A stretch of 14,321 nucleotides of DNA. Origin: Muribaculaceae bacterium (lineage in GTDB: Bacteria; Bacteroidota; Bacteroidia; Bacteroidales; Muribaculaceae). The notes beneath the pieces are model-generated. The model was not told where the DNA came from and did no database searches. It saw nothing but the letters and a program-made list of their open reading frames with translations. Positions 1 through 6,148 of this stretch are shown in pieces; the first letter of the stretch is position 1, and each line of letters starts with the position of its first letter. A program made the position numbers and the translations under genes. The stretch spans positions 1 to 14,321 of the forward strand of contig JAFZSS010000137.1 in the NCBI GenBank assembly GCA_017619255.1, given 5' to 3'.

Positions 1-75
1 GTGGCGCAACCGGCGTTCAGGGGTGAGTTCCTGTTCTATCAGTTCAACGGGGATAGGTGCAATAATCGGTTCCAT
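1..75 (-). CDS. GNAT-type N-acyltransferase, N-terminal fragment (glycine/ornithine lipid synthesis, GlsB/OlsB-like), cut by the window edge
   Basis: Only the first 25 codons are visible; the gene continues past position 1. The ATG at 75 opens a frame beginning MEPIIAPIPVEL, which resembles what I recall of Bacteroidales OlsB/GlsB-like N-acyltransferases. These enzymes move a 3-hydroxyacyl chain from acyl-ACP onto the amino group of an amino acid (glycine in Bacteroides, ornithine elsewhere), the first step of aminolipid synthesis at the cytoplasmic face of the membrane. It starts 8 nt after the stop of the O-acyltransferase at 84-917, so the two are almost certainly co-transcribed. That pairing is the main support, because no catalytic residue lies inside the visible fragment. 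The identification is inferred from the N-terminus and neighbour only. Confidence 0.6.
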   Translation of the reverse strand, partial: MEPIIAPIPVELIEQELTPERRLRH

Positions 76-83
76 AGGTTATC

Positions 84-917
84 TTAGGGTTTAGATGGCG
101 AGGGGGCCATAGAATAGACAATATCACGCAGGCGTGCTGCTTCCTGTTTGGGCTTAGAGGCTTCAAGATCCGTATAGGGGATGGGCTGGCCAATCACAAT
201 CTTCAGTGTGCTGCCGGATTGCTTAATCATTTCCTTGGGCAGGAAGATGAGTTCGATGTTGAACTTGATGCCCAACTTCTTGCGCCACTTGGCAAAGCGG
301 TAAAAGAAACGCGAGTTGCGTGCATCGAAAAAGATGGGCACGATGTCGCGCTGGTAGTTCACGGCTTGGACGACGGGGGCCTTTTGCCATGTCAAGTCGG
401 CGATGGTGCCGTCGGGCTGCATGCGTGAGCACAGGCCCGCGGGGAATGTAATGAACTGGTTGTCGCTCTTGAGAGCGGCTTCGATATCGGTTGCAGCCTC
501 ACGCGATTGCCGTCCATACTTGTTCACGGGCAGGAACACGCCACGCAGGGGCTCTACCGCCCACAGCAGGTCGTTGACAAGGAATTTGATCTGGCGGTTG
601 TAGTGGTTGCCTATCAGCGAGATGAGCGCCAGGCCGTCCAGTCCGCCTAACGGATGGTTGGAGACGAACATGAAGCGTCCCTGCGGCAGATTCTCGAGTC
701 CTGTTGCCTCCAGTGTGATGCCCATTTCGTCGAGTGCTGCGGTGGCGGCATCAACGCTGTTCTTGCCCGCCATTTTCTCAAGAATCGCATTGAGCCGGTC
801 CTGACAGATGGTGCGTTCAAGCCATCTCACGACAAAGCGCGGGATGTACTTGTAGCGTTTCGAGAGTCGTTCCCGAAGCACTTTATCGACATCTATTTTC
901 ATCGGTTCAATGCCCAT
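84..917 (-). CDS. PlsC-family O-acyltransferase of the hemolysin/OlsA/GlsA type (aminolipid synthesis)
   Basis: The 277-residue protein has lysophospholipid-acyltransferase (PlsC/LPLAT) signatures. The catalytic block reads SNHPLGGLDG, with His88 and Asp94 spaced one residue wider than the usual HX4D; this NHP-GG-D form is typical of the hemolysin-like subfamily. The acceptor block is FPAGLCSR (158-165) in place of FPEGTR. There is no signal peptide, so a peripheral cytoplasmic-face membrane enzyme is expected. With the N-acyltransferase 8 nt downstream, the likely role is O-acylation of an N-acyl amino acid to give the diacylated glycine or ornithine lipid, as described for the glsB/glsA pair of Bacteroides thetaiotaomicron. 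A plain lysophosphatidate acyltransferase is the alternative. Start: ATG 917 (MGIEPMKID) or ATG 902 (MKIDVDK); neither has a Shine-Dalgarno, and both lie downstream of the -7 box at 950-957. Confidence 0.85.
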   Translation of the reverse strand: MGIEPMKIDVDKVLRERLSKRYKYIPRFVVRWLERTICQDRLNAILEKMAGKNSVDAATAALDEMGITLEATGLENLPQGRFMFVSNHPLGGLDGLALISLIGNHYNRQIKFLVNDLLWAVEPLRGVFLPVNKYGRQSREAATDIEAALKSDNQFITFPAGLCSRMQPDGTIADLTWQKAPVVQAVNYQRDIVPIFFDARNSRFFYRFAKWRKKLGIKFNIELIFLPKEMIKQSGSTLKIVIGQPIPYTDLEASKPKQEAARLRDIVYSMAPSPSKP

Positions 918-949
918 GACAGATTTTGGTTAAGTTCGGTTTAAACATA

Positions 950-957
950 CAAAGTTA
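950..957 (-). promoter_or_regulatory. Bacteroidetes -7 box for the acyltransferase pair
   Basis: On the minus strand this reads TAACTTTG, an exact match to TAnnTTTG. A weak TTTTC stretch lies near the -33 position (about 975-981). Transcription would begin near 943, leaving about 26 nt before ATG 917. It faces away from the promoter at 996-1027, so the intergenic region is a divergent promoter block. Confidence 0.6.
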
Positions 958-995
958 GATATTTTAAGTGAAAAGGAAAAGCATTATGCGAAAAA

Positions 996-1027
996 TTTGT
1001 TCAAGCTACCAAAAAGTACTACTTTTG
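996..1027 (+). promoter_or_regulatory. Promoter (-33 TTTG, -7 TACTTTTG) for the polytopic membrane protein
   Basis: TTTG at 996-999, a 20-nt spacer, then TACTTTTG at 1020-1027. This matches the Bacteroidetes TTTG-N(19-21)-TAnnTTTG layout exactly. Transcription would begin near 1033, about 48 nt before ATG 1081. The site shows that the in-frame TTG at 997 cannot be the start codon, since it lies inside the -33 element. Confidence 0.75.
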
Positions 1028-1080
1028 TGACCTTGAGTAGTGTATATAAACTATTACTAAAGATTCCGCAAACCAGTAAA

Positions 1081-2559
1081 ATGAGAAACCGACCCACGAT
1101 ATCCGGTCAACTACTAATGCTTGTCGAGGCCATCGCCTTTGCAACGCTGTGTGTCGTGGCGTCGCAGCATTTCGGCTTTGCCGATGGCATAAAAGTGTCG
1201 GTGGCTTATCTTGTGGCTTACCTTGTGCCGCGCATCACCTTGGCGCGCAGCCGTGGGAGTTCGGCGGTGGCCTGTATTGTGTTATTCCTCTTGGCTGTAA
1301 TGCTCATGTCAATAGACTATGTCAGACTGGAACGATGGACCATCTTTGACGAATTCTCGCTTCAGACACCTAACCTGAGCGGAGACGGACGCAATTACTA
1401 CAAATGGGCTTTAAGCAGGTATGACGGAAGCGTCGAGGCAAATGAGGTGGTCTTCCCTGGATTCCCCATGATGATGCTCGGTTTGTGGAAGGTGCTGGGC
1501 GTGAGCGTGGTTTGGCCCCAAGCATTGAACCTGATGTTCTCGCTTATGACAGTGGTGCTGACAGGTATGACTACGCGGCGGTTGCTCTCCCACCGTGTCT
1601 CGCAATCACCGCGTGTGCTGCTTGCTGGAGGCATGGTGATGTCTTGCCTACTCATCTATCTGCTCATGCTGAGCACTAGCATCCTCAAGGAAGGTTCCAT
1701 TTGCTTCGCTGTGGCGTTGGCGGGGTATGTTTTGGCATCGTTCGCGTCAGGTGACGAGGAGCGGCATCCCATGTGGCAAGACATTCTACTGTTTGTGCTG
1801 GCGTGTGTGCTGATAGCGCTGGTGCGTACAACTTACCTCTACTTTATCGTGCTGGGCGTGATTATCATGGCGCTGCCCAAGTGGCGTCAAGACTGGCCTC
1901 TTGCTGTCATCATGCTCGTTGTCATCGGGTTATCACTCGCCCTAGGTAATTCTCTCTCGTCCTATTCCATCAACCGCCATGCCGAGATTGCCACAGGCGG
2001 CTGGAACATGCAGCGTTTCTATGTCATGTCCGAGTCCCAGCAGTTCTACCATGACCTGCTCAATTACTATTTCCTCTACTCTCTCTGGCACAAATTGCTG
2101 ATGCTGCCGCTCACCATGTCGGTCCAGTTCATCATCCCCTTCCCGTGGGTGTATTACGAGAACCAGTCATTCCTAAACCTGCTCTCGCGCATGACTTATG
2201 GCTGGTATTTTATTGGTGGCACATCATTATTCTACTACTTCTGGATCAGTTGGCGCCGTAACGAGAATATGGGTGTGTGGCCTTGGTGGCCGGCAGCGTC
2301 CTTTGCCGTCATCGCTTATGTGATGGCCGGTTCGGTCGCCCGCTATGTGACCCCCATCGAACCTCTGTTTGTCCCGGTTGCGATGTATGTGCTGTGCCGC
2401 CTGTTCGAGGGCCGCTGGCGCCGTGCCTATCTCATCTGGATCATTACCTTTGTCGTGCTTGTTGCTGTGGCGCTGCTTATCTGTATTGAGATACAGCAAG
2501 GCGCTATCTCCAAGATGCTTCACACCCAGTCACTGGTTCAATATCTGAGGACGCTCTAG
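1081..2559 (+). CDS. Polytopic inner-membrane protein, GT-C glycosyltransferase or polymerase-like, function unassigned
   Basis: The 492-residue protein has roughly ten to twelve hydrophobic helices (for example about 10-30, 60-80, 145-165, 180-200, 235-262, 272-290, plus several in the last third). Between the early helices is an extracytoplasmic-type loop with GDGRNYYKWALSRYDG (101-116), then FPGFP (126-130). A SILKEG motif (200-205) precedes the next helix. A conserved acidic loop after the first helices and a K-E/D motif before a later helix are seen in GT-C glycosyltransferases and Wzy/EpsG-like polysaccharide proteins, so handling of a polyprenol-linked sugar is plausible but not proven. 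ATG 1081 is preferred over TTG 997, which sits in the promoter. The gene is single and divergent from the aminolipid pair. I do not recognise a named family. Confidence 0.75.
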   Translation: MRNRPTISGQLLMLVEAIAFATLCVVASQHFGFADGIKVSVAYLVAYLVPRITLARSRGSSAVACIVLFLLAVMLMSIDYVRLERWTIFDEFSLQTPNLSGDGRNYYKWALSRYDGSVEANEVVFPGFPMMMLGLWKVLGVSVVWPQALNLMFSLMTVVLTGMTTRRLLSHRVSQSPRVLLAGGMVMSCLLIYLLMLSTSILKEGSICFAVALAGYVLASFASGDEERHPMWQDILLFVLACVLIALVRTTYLYFIVLGVIIMALPKWRQDWPLAVIMLVVIGLSLALGNSLSSYSINRHAEIATGGWNMQRFYVMSESQQFYHDLLNYYFLYSLWHKLLMLPLTMSVQFIIPFPWVYYENQSFLNLLSRMTYGWYFIGGTSLFYYFWISWRRNENMGVWPWWPAASFAVIAYVMAGSVARYVTPIEPLFVPVAMYVLCRLFEGRWRRAYLIWIITFVVLVAVALLICIEIQQGAISKMLHTQSLVQYLRTL

Positions 2560-2570
2560 CTTTTGGTAGC

Positions 2571-2595
2571 TAGGAGTGAGAAGTGAGGAGTGATA
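2571..2595. repeat. Heptamer tandem repeat, GGAGTGA x3
   Basis: Three adjacent 7-bp units: GGAGTGA (2573-2579), GAAGTGA (2580-2586), GGAGTGA (2587-2593). It starts 12 nt after the membrane-protein stop codon. A two-unit version of the same heptamer lies at 6067-6080, also just downstream of a plus-strand gene. Confidence 0.8.
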
Positions 2596-2601
2596 ACTGC
2601 T

Positions 2602-2628
2602 TCTCTAGAACATCTAGTTCATCTAGAA
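2602..2628. repeat. Nonamer tandem repeat around CTAG
   Basis: Three 9-bp units follow one another: TCTCTAGAA (2602-2610), CATCTAGTT (2611-2619), CATCTAGAA (2620-2628). They lie directly between the heptamer arrays on either side, so the repeat period changes 7-9-7 along this stretch. Confidence 0.75.
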
Positions 2629-2629
2629 A

Positions 2630-2671
2630 ACTAGAAACTAAGGACTAGGGACTAGGGACTAAGGACTAGAA
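2630..2671. repeat. Heptamer tandem repeat ACTARGG, six units
   Basis: Six consecutive 7-bp units: ACTAGAA, ACTAAGG, ACTAGGG, ACTAGGG, ACTAAGG, ACTAGAA. The unit order is the same read from either end, suggesting duplication about a centre. It is non-coding and ends about 145 nt before the next gene. Confidence 0.85.
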
Positions 2672-2686
2672 ACCAAATCCCGTTTG

Positions 2687-2802
2687 TCGGTTATTTTATC
2701 CGATTGGTCGGTAAGAGCGGCTCGCTAATCGGTTTTGATAGAAATGTGCCTAAACTTTCAATGCCCTGCCGAGTCTAAACGACAAGAAACACTAACCGAT
2801 TA
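2687..2802. promoter_or_regulatory. Cluster of CCGATT/AATCGG-type sites upstream of the beta-barrel gene
   Basis: Five related short sites occur in 116 nt: TCGGTTA (about 2688), CCGATT (2700-2705), TCGGTAA (about 2708), TAATCGGTT (2726-2734) and AACCGATTA (2794-2802). The last two are perfect 9-bp inverted copies of each other, 59 nt apart, and the last ends 13 nt before the start codon at 2816. The pattern suggests an operator cluster or an mRNA hairpin. No clear TAnnTTTG box is seen here, so the promoter is unassigned. Confidence 0.4.
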
Positions 2803-2815
2803 AAACTTGACGACA

Positions 2816-3493
2816 ATGAAAAAGACATTACTCATCAGCCTGTTTTGCATGCTCCTGGCGATACCCGCTATCGCCCAGCCCGGTTACCGTTACGGATACA
2901 ATCCGCGTGTGCAGACCGTGGGCCGTCACGGCAACGAGTATGTAGCCTGGCACCGCTATTACTTCGGTTTGCGCGTGGGCATGAACGCCTCTCATGTGAG
3001 CAGCGAGAGCCCCTTGCTTGACGGTAGCGGCGTGAAGAGCGGCCTGAACATCGGGTTCGCCGCTGGCACCCAACTCTCTTACCGCGCTCCCCTGTTCCTC
3101 GAAACGGGACTCTACTATAGCCAGAAAGGTGGCAAGAGCGGCTCGGGACACGAGAAGTTCACCTACGACCTGAACTACCTGGAGGTGCCCCTGATTATCA
3201 AGTACAAGCACTTTGTGGGCAATCAGACGAGCATTCAGCCCTATGCTGGCGCATACCTGGCCCTGGGTACCGATGGCGAAATCAAGAACTATGGCACGAG
3301 GACTGCTTTCAGCTCTTATGAGAACGGCTACTTCAACCGCTTTGATGGCGGCCTGAAACTGGGATGCGGCGTGGGCTTCAACATGCTCTACCTTGATGCC
3401 AGCTACGATATCGGTCTGGCTAACATTGGCCAAGACAGCTTCGATGACACCCACAACGGGTGCTTCACAATCAATATAGGTGTGAATTTTTAG
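2816..3493 (+). CDS. Outer-membrane beta-barrel protein (PorT / OMP_b-brl_2 type)
   Basis: The 225-residue protein begins with a signal peptide: MKK, a hydrophobic core, and likely cleavage after AIA (20) before QPGYRYG. The mature part alternates short polar and hydrophobic beta strands with Gly/Tyr-rich turns (YYFGLRVGMNAS, LETGLYYSQKGG, LEVPLIIKYKHF, LKLGCGVGFNMLYLDASYDIGLANI). It ends in a strand closing on Phe (INIGVNF), the usual C-terminal signal for outer-membrane barrel insertion. This is the pattern of small eight-stranded barrels annotated as PorT-like or OMP_b-brl_2; specific function is unknown. ATG 2816 is chosen over the in-frame TTG at 2807 because it gives a normal MKK signal peptide. 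The gene is monocistronic, with a terminator at 3532-3572. Confidence 0.85.
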   Translation: MKKTLLISLFCMLLAIPAIAQPGYRYGYNPRVQTVGRHGNEYVAWHRYYFGLRVGMNASHVSSESPLLDGSGVKSGLNIGFAAGTQLSYRAPLFLETGLYYSQKGGKSGSGHEKFTYDLNYLEVPLIIKYKHFVGNQTSIQPYAGAYLALGTDGEIKNYGTRTAFSSYENGYFNRFDGGLKLGCGVGFNMLYLDASYDIGLANIGQDSFDDTHNGCFTINIGVNF

Positions 3494-3531
3494 TAAGTGC
3501 TTTTTTAGCCAACATCGTTAATTTCTGGGTG

Positions 3532-3572
3532 GCGCGTGCTGCCCCTCACACCGGTGGCACGCGCATTTTTTT
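3532..3572 (+). terminator. Rho-independent terminator after the beta-barrel gene
   Basis: The arms GCGCGTGC (3532-3539) and GCACGCGC (3557-3564) pair perfectly over 8 bp, with partial pairing extending inward, and are followed by A and seven T (3566-3572). It lies 38 nt after the stop codon. Confidence 0.85.
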
Positions 3573-3580
3573 CAAAAACA

Positions 3581-3613
3581 TTAGGCGAGTGCCGACTTTT
3601 AGAGTTAAATTTG
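3581..3613 (+). promoter_or_regulatory. Promoter (-33 TTAG, -7 TAAATTTG) for the lipoprotein gene
   Basis: TAAATTTG at 3606-3613 is an exact TAnnTTTG match, with TTAG (3581-3584) 21 nt upstream as a one-mismatch -33 box. Transcription would begin near 3619, about 29 nt before ATG 3648. Confidence 0.65.
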
Positions 3614-3647
3614 CAACACTATTAATCCATTTAAAACTGTTTGAGCT

Positions 3648-4178
3648 ATGAAAAAGATATACTTTATGATGCTTCTTGCATCGCTGTCGATGGCGATGGT
3701 GTCCTGCAGTGGATGGGATTCGCCTTATTATGTTGATGATATCGTCGGCAGCTGGGAATCGGAATACGGTTGCGACGGTTATGGAGAGTATGACATCTAT
3801 GGTTTTGATGTGGTGCGTTACGACTTCTACGGCAACAACACCGGCCGCTATACCTGCTACAACTACTATGGGCAGTATGTGGTTATCGGCTTCTTCTGGG
3901 AGACCCGTGGCGACCGCCTGTACATCAGCTACGATGACGGTGATTGGGAGAACCTGTACTATGGCTTTGACCGGTACGGCTACCTGATTCTGTCAACCGA
4001 CTACCACTTCTATCAGTACACGGCTTATCGTCCCGCCGGCTACTACTATGGGCCCGCTAAGGAGATGGCTGGTGCCGACAGTGGCCAAAGCGACAAGGTG
4101 GCTAAATCTGAAAGGGATACCGTCAAGGTGAAATCAGTCTCCAAGGCCATCAAGGCAAGAGACGACTCCGCCGAGTGA
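3648..4178 (+). CDS. Tyrosine-rich lipoprotein with a lipocalin-like core
   Basis: The 176-residue protein has a lipoprotein signal peptide ending MVSCS, with Cys20 as the lipidation site, so it should be membrane anchored in the envelope. The mature part opens with VGSWESEYG, the GxW start typical of lipocalin-like Bacteroidales lipoproteins that form a small beta-barrel. It continues with strand-like segments (VVRYDFYGNNTGRYTC, GFFWETRGDRLYISYDDGDW, YLILSTDYHFYQYTAYRP). About 27 of 176 residues are tyrosine, an extreme share. The last 35 residues are a charged, Lys/Ser/Asp-rich, probably disordered tail. Ligand and role are unknown. The gene stands alone, with a promoter in front and a strong hairpin behind. 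Confidence 0.75.
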   Translation: MKKIYFMMLLASLSMAMVSCSGWDSPYYVDDIVGSWESEYGCDGYGEYDIYGFDVVRYDFYGNNTGRYTCYNYYGQYVVIGFFWETRGDRLYISYDDGDWENLYYGFDRYGYLILSTDYHFYQYTAYRPAGYYYGPAKEMAGADSGQSDKVAKSERDTVKVKSVSKAIKARDDSAE

Positions 4179-4216
4179 CACCCACTCCTCTCTCCATTGA
4201 GAGGAATCATTATAGG

Positions 4217-4243
4217 GCGGCCAGGAAATCGTTTCCTGGCCGC
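4217..4243 (+). terminator. Hairpin terminator after the tyrosine-rich lipoprotein gene
   Basis: The arms GCGGCCAGGAAA (4217-4228) and TTTCCTGGCCGC (4232-4243) form a perfect 12-bp stem with a 3-nt TCG loop. The following sequence (TCCTCATTTT) is only moderately T-rich, so termination strength is uncertain, but the position 38 nt after the stop codon fits. Confidence 0.7.
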
Positions 4244-4280
4244 TCCTCATTTTGCCCAAAGTCTTTTTCTTTCGGTATAA

Positions 4281-4312
4281 CTTGCTGTTTTCACCGAAAT
4301 GCATTATTTTTG
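4281..4312 (+). promoter_or_regulatory. Promoter (-33 CTTG, -7 TATTTTTG) for the DUF4836 gene
   Basis: TATTTTTG at 4305-4312 matches TAnnTTTG, with CTTG (4281-4284) exactly 20 nt upstream. No better box occurs nearer the gene, so the mRNA would begin near 4318 and carry about 198 nt of leader. Confidence 0.6.
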
Positions 4313-4327
4313 CACAATCAAGCTGAA

Positions 4328-4390
4328 ATGCCGGCCCAAATGAATAGAGTCCTGCCAATCCTCGGGTTCTACCTTACCTGTATTGTTTAA
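4328..4390 (+). CDS. Possible leader peptide (20 codons) in the DUF4836 leader
   Basis: An ATG about 10 nt after the predicted transcription start opens a 20-codon frame, beginning MPAQMNRV and ending LTCIV before TAA. Its placement at the very 5' end of a long leader is suggestive of a regulatory upstream frame. It has no Shine-Dalgarno and no recognised leader motif such as a run of one amino acid, so chance is quite possible. Confidence 0.2.
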   Translation: MPAQMNRVLPILGFYLTCIV

Positions 4391-4515
4391 CCTGAGCGCT
4401 CCATTCATTTCAAGAAGAATTAAGTCAAGAGAAGCGACTTCTATGGGGAATAACGGAGCCACTCTCCTCGTCACTTTTCTATTGTTATCAACTCATTGGT
4501 TCCAATCATTGCTTT

Positions 4516-5982
4516 ATGAAACTGATCAAGTGTTTATTCCTCACGCTGGCGGTGCTCCTGCTCGCCACATCATGTACCAAGGACAAGACCCAGGAGTATA
4601 TCCCGTCAGATGCCGTTGTTGTCCTAAAGGCCGACCTGTCTCAACTCATCAAGCACTCGGGCATCCGTCAGAAAGACGGCAAGCTCCTGCTTCCCCCGAA
4701 ATTCAAGAAGATGCTTGAGGACCAGTCTGGTGACGCCAAGGATGTTGAGAAAGAGATGAACAAGTTGCAGGAGTCGGGAATCGACTTCAGTGGTTGCTGC
4801 TATGGCTTCATGCCCAACGGTGCCCTCAATGGCAAGAGTGACTTTGAATTTGTCTTCCTCGTTCCTCTTGATGATGAGAAAAAGATGCAGGAGTATCTTA
4901 AGGAGAAGGCCGAAGTGGACTTTGAGAAGAAAGGCGATGTGCTGGTAGCGAGCAATAAGCCTAATATCTTTGTCATCAAGGACGGCACTTTGTTTGTCAC
5001 CGAGGTTTGGGATGAAGGCGTCGAGGACGATTTCATCACCTTGCTCAAGCCTAAAAAGAGCATGTCGGACAACGATGCCATTGTCAAGGCGTTGGGCACC
5101 GACGATGATGTGAACATCTTCATGGATACCAAGAAGTTCAGGAAAATGGCTGCGCGTGAGTTAGACGGCGGCTACGACCCGGAATCCATGGCAGCTTCCA
5201 CTATGATGGACCTCTTTGATGTCGAATCCTCGGCCATCCATATCAACCTTGCCGACAACGAGATCAATGTCCGGACCGAGAACGAGTTCGACAAGAACAG
5301 TGATTACATGAAGCTGGTCAAGAAGATGACCAGTAAGCCTGACGCCGACCTCGTGAAGATGATGCCCGCCGGCGATAACGCTATCGTCTTCAGCTTGTGC
5401 ATCAATGGCGAGGCCATCGCTGATTTTGACCTCGTGAAGAACCTGCTCGGCGAAGCCTATGACGACCCCGATTTTGCAAAGATTCTCAACATCTTCAAGT
5501 CCATCAATGGCCCGGTTACCATCGGAGCCGCCAGCAACAACCTGGGCGAGGGTGAGTTCAATGTTGTTGTCGCCACCAAGACGCCCAAGGCCAGCGATCT
5601 GCACAGCATCATCGACATGACTCCCATGGGCGAGTATGGCACACGCGAGGGCAGCGAGTATGTGCTGCAGGAATCCCCCGATGATCCCAAGATTATCCTG
5701 GGTGAGAACAACAATGTTCTCTACTACAAGTTCAATAACTCCAACTCCAGCGCCACGATGGGTGATAACAATGCTGCCAAGGCCATCTTCAGCAACGCGC
5801 TTGCCGCACTCTATTTCACCAGCACTATCGACAACATGCAGATGCAGTGCACCATGGAGAGCAAGGACTTGAAGGATGGCTACACCACGATGTGGGTCAA
5901 GGAGGACGGCAAGAAACTCTGCTTGCTTGACGCATTGACATTCTTCGCTAAACTCGCTGACGAGGTGGATTTCTACTATTAA
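4516..5982 (+). CDS. DUF4836 family lipoprotein
   Basis: The 488-residue protein has a lipoprotein signal (hydrophobic core to LLATSC, Cys20). The mature start YIPSDAVVVLKADLSQLIKHSGI is the characteristic opening of DUF4836 proteins, which are common in Bacteroidales and of unknown function. Length (about 500 residues) fits the family. The rest is soluble, rich in Asp/Lys, and without transmembrane segments, so an anchored periplasmic or surface protein is expected. Recurrent blocks of about 100-150 residues (a KxxxLL segment, an F-x-F-V strand, then 'EYLK..' helices) suggest repeated alpha/beta subdomains. It is transcribed alone from the promoter at 4281-4312 and followed by the hairpin at 6011-6047. 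Confidence 0.85.
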   Translation: MKLIKCLFLTLAVLLLATSCTKDKTQEYIPSDAVVVLKADLSQLIKHSGIRQKDGKLLLPPKFKKMLEDQSGDAKDVEKEMNKLQESGIDFSGCCYGFMPNGALNGKSDFEFVFLVPLDDEKKMQEYLKEKAEVDFEKKGDVLVASNKPNIFVIKDGTLFVTEVWDEGVEDDFITLLKPKKSMSDNDAIVKALGTDDDVNIFMDTKKFRKMAARELDGGYDPESMAASTMMDLFDVESSAIHINLADNEINVRTENEFDKNSDYMKLVKKMTSKPDADLVKMMPAGDNAIVFSLCINGEAIADFDLVKNLLGEAYDDPDFAKILNIFKSINGPVTIGAASNNLGEGEFNVVVATKTPKASDLHSIIDMTPMGEYGTREGSEYVLQESPDDPKIILGENNNVLYYKFNNSNSSATMGDNNAAKAIFSNALAALYFTSTIDNMQMQCTMESKDLKDGYTTMWVKEDGKKLCLLDALTFFAKLADEVDFYY

Positions 5983-6010
5983 AACAACTGAAATTTCTGA
6001 ATAAACTGAG

Positions 6011-6047
6011 GCATCCGCATTCATCGGTTCTCGATGGATGCGGATGC
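6011..6047. terminator. Long hairpin between convergent genes, probable bidirectional terminator
   Basis: GCATCCGCAT (6011-6020) pairs with ATGCGGATGC (6038-6047), and inside it CATCG (6022-6026) pairs with CGATG (6032-6036), separated by one T-G pair. This gives about 16 bp around a 5-nt GTTCT loop. It lies 28 nt after the DUF4836 stop and about 100 nt past the end of the minus-strand tatD gene. Flanks are A/T-rich on both sides but lack a clean T tract. Confidence 0.6.
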
Positions 6048-6066
6048 GGTTATAAGTTATAAATTA

Positions 6067-6148
6067 GGAGTGAGGAGTTGTAGATCCGAGAAATCCGAGG
6101 GCTCTGAGATTTCCGAGAATAAAAACGCTTAGCGTCTTTGCGGCTTAG
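6067..6148. repeat. Stacked short tandem repeats of period 7, 9 and 8
   Basis: Two heptamers, GGAGTGA and GGAGTTG (6067-6080), are followed by four nonamers beginning TCCGAG, TCCGAG, TCTGAG, TCCGAG (starts 6085, 6094, 6103, 6112). Then come three octamers GCTTAGCG, TCTTTGCG, GCTTAGTG (about 6127-6150) that run into the 3' end of tatD. The heptamer is the same as at 2573-2593. Confidence 0.7.

Larger units (their letters stand above)
4179..4515 (+). other. Gene-free stretch: terminator, promoter and long leader of the DUF4836 gene
   Basis: This 337-nt gap holds a hairpin terminator (4217-4243), a promoter (4281-4312) and about 200 nt of predicted 5' leader. The leader contains a 20-codon open frame (4328-4390) and a small stem AGAAG-CGA-CTTCT (4430-4442). 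I see no known riboswitch or structured RNA in it. Confidence 0.5.

Noticed and set aside
997-1080. TTG-initiated N-terminal extension of the membrane protein
   Set aside because: It overlaps the -33 and -7 promoter elements at 996-1027, so it would not be in the mRNA.
2828-3454. 208-codon minus-strand open frame
   Set aside because: Antisense to the beta-barrel gene, with no promoter or recognisable domain.
4383-4718. 111-codon plus-strand open frame overlapping the DUF4836 start
   Set aside because: It overlaps the lipoprotein signal sequence of the DUF4836 gene in another frame and shows no domain of its own.
5161-6024. 287-codon open frame on the minus strand opposite DUF4836
   Set aside because: It is a shadow of codon bias in the DUF4836 gene: no signal peptide, no family resemblance, and the plus-strand protein is clearly real.
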